From Xanthobacteraceae bacterium (GTDB lineage Bacteria > Pseudomonadota > Alphaproteobacteria > Rhizobiales > Xanthobacteraceae), in assembly GCA_022841625.1 (NCBI GenBank), contig JALHRD010000017.1:67820-131819 (forward strand): a stretch of DNA of 64,000 nt, written 5' to 3'. The notes below the pieces were generated by a model. That model was not told where the DNA came from and ran no database searches. It worked only from the letters and a program-made list of their open reading frames with translations. Both the position numbers and the translations under genes were made by a program. Below are positions 32,909-42,981 of the stretch, piece by piece; within the stretch, counting starts at the first letter, position 1, and every line of letters begins with the position of its first letter.

Positions 32909-34489
32909 TCAGATCGTATCGGTTGAATGGATACGGCGGCTGGCGGTTGCCATTGCACCGTGGTAGCGCGCGGTGAGCTTATTGAGCGCGCCGAGATAGG
33001 CCTTGGCCGAGGCAACCAGGGTGTCGGGATCGGCGCCTTTGGCAGTCACCGCGCGACCGTTCTCCGCAAGCCGCACCGAGACCTCGGCCTGCGCATCGGT
33101 GCCAGCGGTCACCGCATGCACCTGATAGAGCTCAAGCACCGAATCATTGGGAATGAGCTGCTTGATGCAGTTGAAGGTTGCATCGACCGGACCATTACCA
33201 GTCGACTGCACGGTCTGGTGGTGGCCGTCAATATCGAGCGTGAGCGTCGCCGATTGCGGCCCCATGGTGCCGGCAATGACCGTCAGCGACACCAGCTTGA
33301 CACGATCCTGCGCGGTCGCGATTTCTTCGTCGACCAACGCTTCGATATCTTCATCATAGACATGTTTTTTGCGATCGGCGAGCGCTTTGAATCGTACGAA
33401 CGCGTCCTCCAGCTGATTGCCGGCGAGCTTGTAGCCGAGTTCTTCAAGCTTGCGCGAGAATGCGTGACGGCCGGAGTGCTTGCCCATAACCAGCGAGGTC
33501 TGCTTCACGCCCACGCTCTCGGGCGTCATGATCTCGTAGGTCTGGGTGTGCTTGAGCATGCCATCCTGGTGGATGCCGCTTTCATGCGCAAAGGCATTAC
33601 GCCCGACGATCGCCTTGTTGTACTGCACCGGAAACGAGGTCACCGCCGCTACGAGCTTAGATGCGCGCGTCAACATGGTGGCGTCGATATTGGTCCAATA
33701 CGGCAGCACGTCGTTGCGGACGTTAATCGCCATCACGACTTCTTCAAGCGCGGCGTTGCCGGCGCGTTCGCCAATGCCGTTAATGGTGCATTCGATCTGG
33801 CGAATGCCACCACGCACGCCGGCGAGCGAGTTTGCCACCGCCATGCCGAGGTCGTTATGGCAATGCGCAGAGAACCTAGCCTTGTCGGCGTTCGGAACGC
33901 GCTGGTGCAACATCGCGATCAACGCAAAATATTCCTCAGGCACGGTGTAGCCAACGGTGTCGGGAATGTTGATGGTCGCGGCGCCAGCCTTGATCGCAGC
34001 TTCCACGCAGCGGCACAAGAAATCGTGCTCGGTGCGGGTAGCGTCTTCGGCCGACCACTCAACGTCATCGGTGTAGTTGCGCGCGCGCGTCACCGACGAG
34101 ACCACCATGCCGAGGACCTTCTCGGGCTCCATTTGGAGCTTCCACTTCATGTGAACCGGCGAGGTCGAGATGAAAGTGTGAATGCGCCCGCGCTTGGCCG
34201 GTTTGATCGCCTCCCCGCAACGGTCGATGTCCTTCTGGCCGGCCCGCGCGAGCCCCGCAATGACGGCGTTCTTTGAGCGCTTGGCGATCTCGTTGACCGC
34301 CAGGAAGTCGCCTTCCGAGGCGATTGGAAAGCCGGCCTCAATGATGTCGACGCCCATTTCGTCAAGCAGCGCGGCGACCTCAAGCTTCTCCTCATGAGTC
34401 ATGGTAGCGCCGGGACACTGCTCGCCGTCGCGCAATGTGGTGTCGAAGATGACGACGCGGTCCTTCTCGGACTTGGCTGGCGTGGTCAT
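32909..34489 (-). CDS. leuA: 2-isopropylmalate synthase
   Basis: First committed step of leucine synthesis: condenses acetyl-CoA with 2-oxoisovalerate, cytosolic. It has 526 residues, full length. N-terminal HMGL-like barrel: FDTTLRDGEQCPG (metal Asp, catalytic Arg), GIGERAGN, and the HCHNDLG metal His pair. The C-terminal LeuA regulatory domain (SATLTLDIDGHHQTVQSTGNG) gives leucine feedback inhibition in the family. The start at 34489 follows AAGGA; the frame is open upstream through a leader region but that sequence is not LeuA-like. A Leu-rich leader peptide lies 106 bp upstream (34596-34709). Confidence 0.97.
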   Translation of the reverse strand: MTTPAKSEKDRVVIFDTTLRDGEQCPGATMTHEEKLEVAALLDEMGVDIIEAGFPIASEGDFLAVNEIAKRSKNAVIAGLARAGQKDIDRCGEAIKPAKRGRIHTFISTSPVHMKWKLQMEPEKVLGMVVSSVTRARNYTDDVEWSAEDATRTEHDFLCRCVEAAIKAGAATINIPDTVGYTVPEEYFALIAMLHQRVPNADKARFSAHCHNDLGMAVANSLAGVRGGIRQIECTINGIGERAGNAALEEVVMAINVRNDVLPYWTNIDATMLTRASKLVAAVTSFPVQYNKAIVGRNAFAHESGIHQDGMLKHTQTYEIMTPESVGVKQTSLVMGKHSGRHAFSRKLEELGYKLAGNQLEDAFVRFKALADRKKHVYDEDIEALVDEEIATAQDRVKLVSLTVIAGTMGPQSATLTLDIDGHHQTVQSTGNGPVDATFNCIKQLIPNDSVLELYQVHAVTAGTDAQAEVSVRLAENGRAVTAKGADPDTLVASAKAYLGALNKLTARYHGAMATASRRIHSTDTI

Positions 34490-34595
34490 GGTTTTAGGGT
34501 CCTTCTGGTCGTTGGCGCCCTTATCGGTCGGGCGCACATCTCGGGCAGGATGGGTGGCTTCCAGCAAACCCCTGAGTGCCCGGGCGTAAACGCCC

Positions 34596-34709
34596 TTAAG
34601 GCCCCCAGGGGACGCTAAGGAGCAGAAGCCCGCCGAGAACGAGGGTAGCCCCGGACGGAGCCCGCTGGACCCTCCAGTTGATCGCGCGGTTGTCGCGGCA
34701 GATCGGCAT
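34596..34709 (-). CDS. leuL: leuA leader peptide (attenuator control)
   Basis: 37-codon reading frame 106 bp before leuA. Its ATG at 34709 has a strong GAGGGAA ribosome site. Near its end come TLVLGGLLLLS with four successive leucine codons (CTT CTG CTC CTT), then VPWGP and TAA. Downstream the RNA can form stems, including GGGCGT-TT-ACGCCC. Ribosome stalling when leucyl-tRNA is scarce would change the folding and allow leuA expression. The peptide and Leu codons are seen; the mechanism is known from Leu leaders in other proteobacteria; no U-tract terminator was found here. Confidence 0.75.
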   Translation of the reverse strand: MPICRDNRAINWRVQRAPSGATLVLGGLLLLSVPWGP

Positions 34710-34903
34710 CGCTTCCCTCTCCGTTCCCGGCAAACGCACCCAGGAACGTCCTGCAATAGTCGCGGATTACCAATGAATTCCGCGTTAACCCCTATCTAGG
34801 GTCGCTGCCGTTCTAGCGGAAGATGGGCTTTGGGCGCAAGTTGGCAGCATTAAGGGTAGATCGCCGCACGTGCCGATCCGGAATCCGGCAGCCACCAGAA
34901 GCG

Positions 34904-35392
34904 CTATTTTGCGACTACGGCGGTGATATCGATCTCCAGCAGCATGGTCGGGCTGGCAAGCCCGCCGACGACCAGGAAGGTATTGGCTGGAATTGGGCCG
35001 CTGCCATAGGCCTCATCGCGGCACTTGCGCACCGGCGCCTGGTAGCGAACGTCGGTGACATAGACAACCTGCTTGACAACATCCGCCAGCGTGCCGCCAT
35101 GGGTGGCCAAAAGCCGCTTGATCTTGTCATAGGCATAGCGGCATTGCTCGTATGGATTGCCAACATGCAGGGTTTGCGCATTCGAGCCCTCCGGCGCCTT
35201 CTCGTCCTCGGCGCCGATGCCGGCGAGATAGATCGTCTTGCCAGGACCATTGACGGTGACCACCTCGGAGAAGCGGCCCTTGGTCCATGGCGACGGGTTG
35301 TAGCGCTTGACTTCCAATTGCTGCGCCAGCGCGGCCGCTTGGAACACCAAGCCGAGCACCAGTGCGCCTGACACCTGAGCAATCTTCGACAT
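34904..35392 (-). CDS. RidA/YjgF-family protein with signal peptide
   Basis: Member of the RidA/YER057c/UK114 family, 162 residues. RidA proteins hydrolyse reactive enamines or imines. This one has an N-terminal signal peptide (LVLGLVFQAAALAQ), so it is exported, unlike RidA itself. The core includes KTIYLAGIGAEDEK, the VVKQVVYVTDV strand and a C-terminal LASPTMLLEIDITAVV. The Arg of the family active site may be R in DVRYQAP. The start at 35392 gives correct spacing from AAGGGG; the ATG six bases earlier is too close. Confidence 0.85.
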   Translation of the reverse strand: MSKIAQVSGALVLGLVFQAAALAQQLEVKRYNPSPWTKGRFSEVVTVNGPGKTIYLAGIGAEDEKAPEGSNAQTLHVGNPYEQCRYAYDKIKRLLATHGGTLADVVKQVVYVTDVRYQAPVRKCRDEAYGSGPIPANTFLVVGGLASPTMLLEIDITAVVAK

Positions 35393-35467
35393 GACCATCC
35401 CCCTTACATTGACGGGTTGGATCCGATTTTGCGATTGCCCGCCAGCGATGTCCAACGCAAAGAGCCC

Positions 35468-36385
35468 CTACCCATTCTTGCGCCTCGGTCCCGATGCCTT
35501 GGCATCACCCTCGTTCAGCAGCGCGGCCCGGATTTTCTGCATTTCCTTGAGATTACCGCCACCAACCTTCGGGAAGTTGAGATCGAGCGGTGCCAGCGCC
35601 GCGACGATCGCGCGCGCGACCACCATCCGGGCGAACGGCTTATTGTCGGCCGGCACTACGTACCAAGGCGCGTGCTCCCGGCTGGTGGCGCGGATCAAAT
35701 CCTCATAAGCCGCCATGTACTGATCCCAGAGCTTGCGCTCGGCAATGTCGCCAGCGTTGAACTTCCATCGCTTGGCCGGCTCATCAAGGCGCGCCAGCAG
35801 CCGCTTTGCCTGCTCTGAACGGGAAATATTCAAGAAGAATTTGATGACGATCGTTCCATTGCGCGCCAAATGTCGCTCGAAGGCGCGAATGCTCTTGAAA
35901 CGGTGCTTCCAGATATCCTTGCCGGTCAGGCTCGACGGCAACTTCTGTCGCGCCAGCAGATCGGGATGCACCCGCACCACCAACACTTCTTCGTAGTAGG
36001 AGCGATTGAAAATGCCGATGCGCCCGCGCTCGGGCAGACGGATTGCTGACCGCCACAGGAAATCGTGATCGATTTCCTCGGCGCTCGGCGCCTTGAACGA
36101 ATGCACGATGCAGCCTTGCGGATTGACTCCGGCCATCACGTGTTCGATGACACCGTCCTTGCCGGCGGTATCCATCCCTTGCAGTACAATCAACACCGAC
36201 CATTTATCCTCGGCATAAAGCCGCTCCTGCATATCGCCGAGCAAATCAGCGTCTTGCTCAAGCAGTTCCTTGATGTCGCCCTTGTCGAGGCTCAATCCGG
36301 CAGTGTCAGCCGGATTGAAATCGGCCAGGCGAAATCGGTCCGGCTTACTGATGCGATAGCGTTCGATGAATTTTGCAGACGACAT
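35468..36385 (-). CDS. PPK2-family polyphosphate kinase
   Basis: Transfers phosphate between polyphosphate and nucleotides, 305 residues, cytosolic. P-loop: VLQGMDTAGKDGVIEHV (Walker A). Walker B and catalytic region: GRIGIFNRSYYEEVLVVRVHP. The lid segment NISRSEQAKRLLARLDEPAKRWKF and the final WDQYMAAYEDLIRATS are typical. The motifs fit the PPK2 class I/III subgroup that phosphorylates AMP or ADP; the exact class is not settled. The start at 36385 gives the usual N-terminus. It is followed upstream by a NUDIX gene on the same strand, 23 bp away. Confidence 0.93.
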   Translation of the reverse strand: MSSAKFIERYRISKPDRFRLADFNPADTAGLSLDKGDIKELLEQDADLLGDMQERLYAEDKWSVLIVLQGMDTAGKDGVIEHVMAGVNPQGCIVHSFKAPSAEEIDHDFLWRSAIRLPERGRIGIFNRSYYEEVLVVRVHPDLLARQKLPSSLTGKDIWKHRFKSIRAFERHLARNGTIVIKFFLNISRSEQAKRLLARLDEPAKRWKFNAGDIAERKLWDQYMAAYEDLIRATSREHAPWYVVPADNKPFARMVVARAIVAALAPLDLNFPKVGGGNLKEMQKIRAALLNEGDAKASGPRRKNG

Positions 36386-36408
36386 GTTTGCTCCGTCTCG
36401 TGATTCGT

Positions 36409-37113
36409 TTACACGCGCGCGTCGAGATGATCGAGAAATGCTGTAACGAATCGCGGCATCATCACGTCGAAATCCCGTCGCGAACGCACAATTCGCACAT
36501 CGGAAAGCTCTGGCTGTGTCTCGCACGCGATATGATCACGGATCCGTTGGCACAACGTCTCAGCCGGCTCCTGCGCCTGCAATATTCTCATGAGTGCAAT
36601 CCGCGCCCCATCGATAACACAGTACCAGCTGTCCGCCTCGATGAAATCGTCGGGCCCAAGACCGGTCTCCTCAGCAACTTCACGCACGACACTGCCGGCT
36701 AGTTCGACCGCCCCGTCAACGATGTCGCCGAAGTCAGGCGTACCCGCCGGAAAATAGATTTTTCCCGCCTCCGAGGTATGCGGCCCCATCACCCCCATAA
36801 TCCAGGCGCCGTCGCTGCCGCGCAACGCACCCATTGCAAAGCAATTGATCACACCGGCTTCTGGAAATCCCCAATCGCGCCATGCGAGAAAGCTTGCAAA
36901 ATCGGTCGCAAGGAATGCCCCCTCTAGCGCGCCATGATCCAGTCGATGGCGATGCATCAGCAAAATCTGACCGTTCCACAGCGCCGGTCGAACTGCATGC
37001 GCGCGTGCGAAGTGCGCAGCGACCGCGACGCGCCGCTCAACCGCAAACGGCCACGATTGCGGGACGAATTGTAGGGACAACCGATCGATCGGAACAACCG
37101 TTGGGGTCAACAT
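36409..37113 (-). CDS. NUDIX hydrolase
   Basis: 234 residues. A variant Nudix box is seen at VELAGSVVREVAEETGLG, with the REVAEE core intact and a Glu eight residues before it. The N-terminal half holds a beta-rich segment (QILLMHRHRLDHGALEGAFLATDF). The substrate (nucleotide sugar, capped nucleotide or coenzyme) cannot be stated. Cytosolic. It starts nine bases after the stop of the membrane enzyme at 37123, and PPK2 follows after 23 bp, so all three are probably one transcript. Confidence 0.88.
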   Translation of the reverse strand: MLTPTVVPIDRLSLQFVPQSWPFAVERRVAVAAHFARAHAVRPALWNGQILLMHRHRLDHGALEGAFLATDFASFLAWRDWGFPEAGVINCFAMGALRGSDGAWIMGVMGPHTSEAGKIYFPAGTPDFGDIVDGAVELAGSVVREVAEETGLGPDDFIEADSWYCVIDGARIALMRILQAQEPAETLCQRIRDHIACETQPELSDVRIVRSRRDFDVMMPRFVTAFLDHLDARV

Positions 37114-37122
37114 TCGGCGCCA

Positions 37123-38838
37123 TCAAAGCCCCGTAATCAGGCCCGCGTCAATCAAGAGCCGATTGAAGCGCCGCGCCTCGGCGCCATCGCCACACGCATA
37201 GAACATGCCGCGGCAGCGCTGCATGATGCGCTTCTGTTCGGCAAAACTCGCATCGAGCGAGAGGCCGGCGGCCTCCTGCACCACTAACGGCAGAAAAGGC
37301 GCATCAAGCACATCGATCGCCAACGACACATTCACCGGGCTGAAATTGATCGCGTCGATGGCGTAATAGGTGGAGAAATAGCGCGGATCGTAATTCATCA
37401 TCCGCCGCCCAACCTCATCCCAGTCGGCGGCGGGATCGATGACGAACTTTGCGAAGTCAGGTTGATGGTCGCCAAAACGCACGATCAAAAACGACTCGGC
37501 AGGGAAGTCCCGCTTCAGCCGATCGACAAAGTTGCGGTAGTCGCGCTCGGTCATGGCCTGCCGTCGCAAATATTCGTTGACCTCCGGCTTGGCATTTCCG
37601 GGATCCTTCCAGCCCTTTGGCGTCAGTTCCGGCCAGAACTGATGGTCATAGGGAAAATGATTTGCGGTTAGATAAATGTGCAGAAACATCGGTCCGCGCC
37701 CGTGCTCGCGCGCGGTTAAGTGCAGCGCGTGATCGAAGTAGAAGCGATCGGGCTCGAATACGCCGCCGCGGATGTCCTTGCCGTCGATGAATGTCTCAAC
37801 CCCGGCGCTCTTATAGAACGAGCGGGTGCCGAGAAATCCGCCGAACACCGGGTAGATAGAGAAGGTGCGGTAGCCGCAGCGGCGCAGCGCATGCGGCAGG
37901 CCGCGATGGACCCGCCCACCGGCAATCCGTGTGACAAAGAACTGAAAGCGGCCAAACGAGCGCGATGACAGCCCTGTCAGCACGTTGTACTCGGTGTACC
38001 AGCTTGGTCCGCCAGCGCCCTCAACCATCAGCGAGCGAATCTTGCCGTCGAACGACTTGAAGTAGTCGCCATAGCCTGGCGGAACTTTGACGCCATTGAC
38101 CGCCCGAATGTCAAAACTCGACTCATCGTGCAGCAGGATGATATGCGGCCGCTTGCCCGTGGCGTGGCAGGTTTCTTCACCGGCGAGCTTGAGCCTCTCG
38201 GTCACAGTGGTATCCGATTCCATGTAACCCTGCGTTGCGAAGATATGAACCGCCTCGACGCCGGTGCGCATGAATATCGAGATATTGTTGTTGTCGGCGA
38301 ACGACTCGCCATAAGAAAGCGGTACCGCGAACGACGTTCCCACGATTCCCGCAAAGCAAGCCACCGCCCCAGCCGCCGCCATCCGCCGCCGCATGCGCCA
38401 TGGGTCGAAACGCCAGAGCAGATACAAGACCGGCAGCGCCAATGCGGCAATCGCGTAGCCGATCGCACGAACCTCCGGCAGGACCGTCCACAGAAACGCC
38501 ACCGTGTCGGCATCGATGATCATCACATCGAGAAAATTCGCGGTCATCCACATGACGCTGTGCTTGAACCGCGAAATCCAGATCACCGCTCCGAACACCG
38601 CGAGCGACAGGCATGCCGCGATGGCAGGGCGGCGGAACAATGCCAGCCAGAGAAAATTCAGCAGTCCCCAGGCCAGGAGATAGACCAGCATTCGCACCGG
38701 CCCGTTCTCGGTCGCGAACATCACCACGAGCGCGATCAGGTGGATCGCGGCAAGCGGCAGAATCCGCACCGCCAGGGGCAACGCCATGAACCCGGCCGGA
38801 ACCAGACGCTGCGCTAATGCCGCGATCAGTTGCGACAT
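37123..38838 (-). CDS. alkaline-phosphatase-superfamily membrane enzyme (LTA synthase/OpgB-like), copy A
   Basis: 571 residues. The N-terminal third has about five membrane segments (AAIHLIALVVMFA, AIGYAIAALALPVLYLL and others). The periplasmic C-terminal part has the superfamily metal and nucleophile motifs: HIILLHDESSFDIR, SWYTEYNVLTGLSSRSFG with the Thr nucleophile, and RFGDHQPDFAKF. Relatives transfer glycerol-phosphate or phosphoethanolamine to lipids and glucans. The gene is a tandem paralogue of 38891, and the two share nearly the same C-terminus (RRFNRLLIDAGLI.GL). The substrate is unknown. Confidence 0.88.
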   Translation of the reverse strand: MSQLIAALAQRLVPAGFMALPLAVRILPLAAIHLIALVVMFATENGPVRMLVYLLAWGLLNFLWLALFRRPAIAACLSLAVFGAVIWISRFKHSVMWMTANFLDVMIIDADTVAFLWTVLPEVRAIGYAIAALALPVLYLLWRFDPWRMRRRMAAAGAVACFAGIVGTSFAVPLSYGESFADNNNISIFMRTGVEAVHIFATQGYMESDTTVTERLKLAGEETCHATGKRPHIILLHDESSFDIRAVNGVKVPPGYGDYFKSFDGKIRSLMVEGAGGPSWYTEYNVLTGLSSRSFGRFQFFVTRIAGGRVHRGLPHALRRCGYRTFSIYPVFGGFLGTRSFYKSAGVETFIDGKDIRGGVFEPDRFYFDHALHLTAREHGRGPMFLHIYLTANHFPYDHQFWPELTPKGWKDPGNAKPEVNEYLRRQAMTERDYRNFVDRLKRDFPAESFLIVRFGDHQPDFAKFVIDPAADWDEVGRRMMNYDPRYFSTYYAIDAINFSPVNVSLAIDVLDAPFLPLVVQEAAGLSLDASFAEQKRIMQRCRGMFYACGDGAEARRFNRLLIDAGLITGL

Positions 38839-38890
38839 GACCGTGTTTCCAGGGCGCGGCGCAATTCAACGGTGACCTGCAACGCCATTT

Positions 38891-40600
38891 TCACAGCCCC
38901 TTAATCAGACCAGCGTCGATCAGAAGCCGATTGAAGCGCCGCGCCTCCGCGCCGCCCGCGCAGCTATAGAACAAACCGCGGCAGCGTTCGAATATCCGCT
39001 TCTGCTCGGCAAACGATGGATCGAGCGGCAGGCCCGCGCTCTCCAGGACTACCAGCGGCAAGTACGGTGCCTCGATAGTATCGTGCGCCGAGGTGACATT
39101 GAGCGGCCGATGGTTGATCGCATCCACCGCGTAGTAAGTGGTGAAGTATTTTGGATCGTTGGTCATGATGCGCTGCATGATCGCTTCGTTCTTGAGCGAC
39201 GGATCCAGTATCCGGCTGGCGAAATCCGGCTGATGATCGCCGTAGCGCACCAGCAAGAAGCGCTCATGCGGGAATTCGCGCCGCAGACGCTCCAGGAACT
39301 GCTGATACTGCCGCATCCCCAAAGTCTGCCGCCGCAGATATTCATCAATGATCGGGCGGTTGCCAAGACCCTTCCAATCGGGCGTCAGTTCCGGGCGCCA
39401 GCGGTTCTCCCAAGGGAAGTGGTTGGCCGACAAATACACAAAGAAAAACGTCGGCCCCTTTCCGCGCTCGCGATCAAACATTTTGATCGCGGTGTCGTAA
39501 TAGAAGCTGTCCGGTTCCATGTCGCGGGCGCGCATCGCCTTCATATCGAAGAAATTCTGCACGCCGGTCGAAGCCTGGAACATCTGCGTTCCCATAAAGG
39601 CGCCCGGAGCGGGATAGAGCGAGAAAGTACGGTAACCGCAGCGCCGCAACGCATTTGGCAAGCCACGTTCGACCCGCCCGGCTGCGATCCTGGTGACATA
39701 GTAAGAGAACTTGCCAAAGCTACGAGCCGACAATCCAGCAAACACATTGTATTCAGTGTACCAGCTAGGTCCGCCCGAGGCCTCAACAATCAGATCGCGC
39801 TGCTTACCATCGAACGAACGAAAGTGCTCGCCATATTCCGCCGGCACATTGATATTGGGCGCCCTGCGAATATCGAAGGCCGACTCGTCGTGCACCATGA
39901 TGATGTGCGGCGGCTTGCCCGTTGGCTCGCAAGTTGCCGCCGGAAGCATCTTGAGACGATCGGTCGCCGTCGCATCCGATTCCATATAGCCGCCGCGTGC
40001 ATAGGCGACGAGCGCATCGACGCCGGAGCGCGCAAAATTCGACACGTAGTTCTGTGGTAGCCAGATGTTCTCGGGATGAAACGGATGCATCATAGACAGT
40101 CCGCCAAGGCCGAGCAGGCAGGCGATTCCTCCTGCCAATGACGTCAGTCGCGGAACGCGAATCGGGTCGAGGCGCCAAAGCAGTAGCAGAGTCAGCCCTG
40201 TCACAACCGAACCGATGAGGACGTAGACGGCAAGTCCAGGAATAATTGCAAAGAGATAGGAAATCGCGCTCCAGTCGATCACCATGAGATCGACAAAACT
40301 CACAGTCTGCCAGATTACATTGTACTTGAACTCCGACACCCGAATCAGGACGGCGATCATCACCATCGACAGCACCGCTGCAACGCTGGGGCGCCGGAGC
40401 AGCAACAACCAGGCGAGATTGAAAAACGCCCAGGCCAACAGAAACGCCAACATCCGTGGGAGTTCGTAATATTCGGTTGAAAATAGGACGATCAGCGCGG
40501 CGAGATGGATAATCGCGACAGGGCCGACGCGCCAAAATTGACCCATGGACCCGGTGTCGGAGGTCCATCGGCTAGTCAACGATGCGATAAAGGGGGACAT
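38891..40600 (-). CDS. alkaline-phosphatase-superfamily membrane enzyme (LTA synthase/OpgB-like), copy B
   Basis: 569 residues, paralogue of the gene at 37123 and about 50 bp upstream of it. Five membrane segments at the N-terminus (VAIIHLAALIVLFSTEYYE, LLAWAFFNLAWLLLL, YLFAIIPGLAVYVLIGSVV and others). The same catalytic blocks occur: MVHDESAFDIRRA, SWYTEYNVFAGLSARSFG, RYGDHQPDFASR. Likely first gene of the operon that also includes copy A, NUDIX and PPK2. The two copies differ most in the linker after the membrane part, so they may serve different acceptors. Confidence 0.88.
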   Translation of the reverse strand: MSPFIASLTSRWTSDTGSMGQFWRVGPVAIIHLAALIVLFSTEYYELPRMLAFLLAWAFFNLAWLLLLRRPSVAAVLSMVMIAVLIRVSEFKYNVIWQTVSFVDLMVIDWSAISYLFAIIPGLAVYVLIGSVVTGLTLLLLWRLDPIRVPRLTSLAGGIACLLGLGGLSMMHPFHPENIWLPQNYVSNFARSGVDALVAYARGGYMESDATATDRLKMLPAATCEPTGKPPHIIMVHDESAFDIRRAPNINVPAEYGEHFRSFDGKQRDLIVEASGGPSWYTEYNVFAGLSARSFGKFSYYVTRIAAGRVERGLPNALRRCGYRTFSLYPAPGAFMGTQMFQASTGVQNFFDMKAMRARDMEPDSFYYDTAIKMFDRERGKGPTFFFVYLSANHFPWENRWRPELTPDWKGLGNRPIIDEYLRRQTLGMRQYQQFLERLRREFPHERFLLVRYGDHQPDFASRILDPSLKNEAIMQRIMTNDPKYFTTYYAVDAINHRPLNVTSAHDTIEAPYLPLVVLESAGLPLDPSFAEQKRIFERCRGLFYSCAGGAEARRFNRLLIDAGLIKGL

Positions 40601-40805
40601 GGCGTTGCACCCGTGCCCGGCAATGACTAAACGGCTACGCCCGGCACACAGGGCTTCTAATAAAAGTGCAATAATTGTGTCTTTGCAAGGTCACATTAGG
40701 TCGCAGAACCAGTACACACCAAGAATATTTTTACGCGGTGTATGGATGATTACGCGGGGTTTATGCCGGACTTGGCTGACCATGTTAGGTTAACGTCCAT
40801 TCACC

Positions 40806-41042
40806 GTGGGGCGCCGGTGGACCGGCACAACGACCGCAGGCGCCGTCAAGGTGGCCGGCAAGGGCGTCCAAGACATCGGCAAGTACCACAACCCTCGCGC
40901 CGGCCGCTACGCGTTCTTTGGTCGGCAGGAATGGATCCGCGATCCGCAGCTACCTAAGGTCTTAAGTTCAAGGGCGAGCACGCCACGCGCGACGCACTGG
41001 CTGCGGAACGAGTTTGATCGGCGCGCCCAGCCGAAAAAGTAA
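40806..41042 (+). other. possible degraded small gene; otherwise nothing clear in 40601-41103
   Basis: The 500-bp gap between the membrane enzyme and the PEBP pseudogene holds one suggestive frame. DIGKYHNPRAGRYAFFGRQEWIRD is plausible protein-like sequence up to QLPKV; after that a missing base near 40966 would restore KFKGEHATRDALAAERV in another frame. This could be a frameshifted small gene or chance. No promoter was recognised. Confidence 0.25.
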
Positions 41043-41103
41043 CCGCGCGCCACCAGGAGCGACGCGCGATCGAATGTTAGAACCTAGTCCCGGCAGCATC
41101 GAA

Positions 41104-41668
41104 CTACTTCTTCTTCCAGAGCGCAATTAGGCCGGTTGCCGTGAGCAGCTTGCCGGCTGACTTCTCAAAGAACTCCTCGCGGGTGAGACCGGGCGGGAGA
41201 TCCTTCACGCCATGGGTGGTCGCAATGAGGGTGAAGGTGTAGTGGTGTAACGGGCTCGGCGGCGTGCATGGACCGAAATACACCGTTTCCTTCATAGTGC
41301 TAATGCCACCGACAAATTTTTCGGAAGGCTTACTGGCTTCACCCTTAGCAAAGCCGGTCAGCGACACGGGAATGCCATAGGCAACCTAGTGCGATACACC
41401 AAGACCCGCGCGGCCTTCCGGGATCGGACATCGGAAGCGCCAGGCTCGTCGCTTTCTCAGGTACGTTGGTCCAGGAGATCGGCGGAGAAGTGTTGTCGCC
41501 CCCGCAATTTGGATTCTTCGGGTTATTGCCAATGTTTTTCATCTGCAGCCAGCCGCCGTCCTGGAGCGCAGATGAGCTGATCGTAAAGCCCTGCGCCGTA
41601 GCCGGCCCGACAGCGCTCAGGCCCACAATCCCAGCAGCGAGCACACATTGTACAAACAGTCGCTTCAT
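41104..41668 (-). pseudogene. YbhB/YbcL-type PEBP protein, frameshifted and with a nonsense codon
   Basis: A Raf-kinase-inhibitor-like (PEBP) periplasmic protein of about 185 codons. The first part (signal peptide ending GPATAQG, then FTISSSALQDGGWL, TSPPISWTNVPE, ALPMSDPG) is in one frame. The rest (GFAKGEAS, YFGPCTPPSPLHHYTFTLIA, PPGLTREEF) is in another. A one-base loss near 41425 shifts the frame, and a TGG-to-TAG change at 41386-41388 removes a Trp in the SHWVAYGIP motif. Two independent lesions argue for a true pseudogene and against a single sequencing error. Confidence 0.85.
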
Positions 41669-41763
41669 CGATATTTCCACCCTGCGGCATGGTTGCCGAG
41701 GCGGCGAGTTTAGCTGCCACCAAGCGCGGAGCAGCAGCGGATTGGCGTGGTCATCGCCAACGG

Positions 41764-42819
<1,056 letters not shown>

Positions 42820-42981
42820 CTAAGCGATCCCTGTCGTGCCGGCCTCTCACCGCGGTCGCCCATGCTTCTAGAAGGCCCGCCCCGCTTGGACAAGAGCGCC
42901 GATGGGGCCAACCGAACAACCTTGGCGACCCCGCCGCCCGACCGGATCGGCCTCACCGCCACGGAGCCACCGCATACACCG

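Noticed and set aside
32927..34276. 449-codon open frame antisense to leuA
   Set aside because: It is the codon-position shadow of leuA in G+C-rich DNA; the product is His/Arg-rich without any family pattern, while leuA matches its family along its whole length.
39083..40060. 325-codon plus-strand frame opposite the membrane enzyme copy B
   Set aside because: Shadow frame with no ribosome site or domain; the minus-strand gene accounts for the coding bias.
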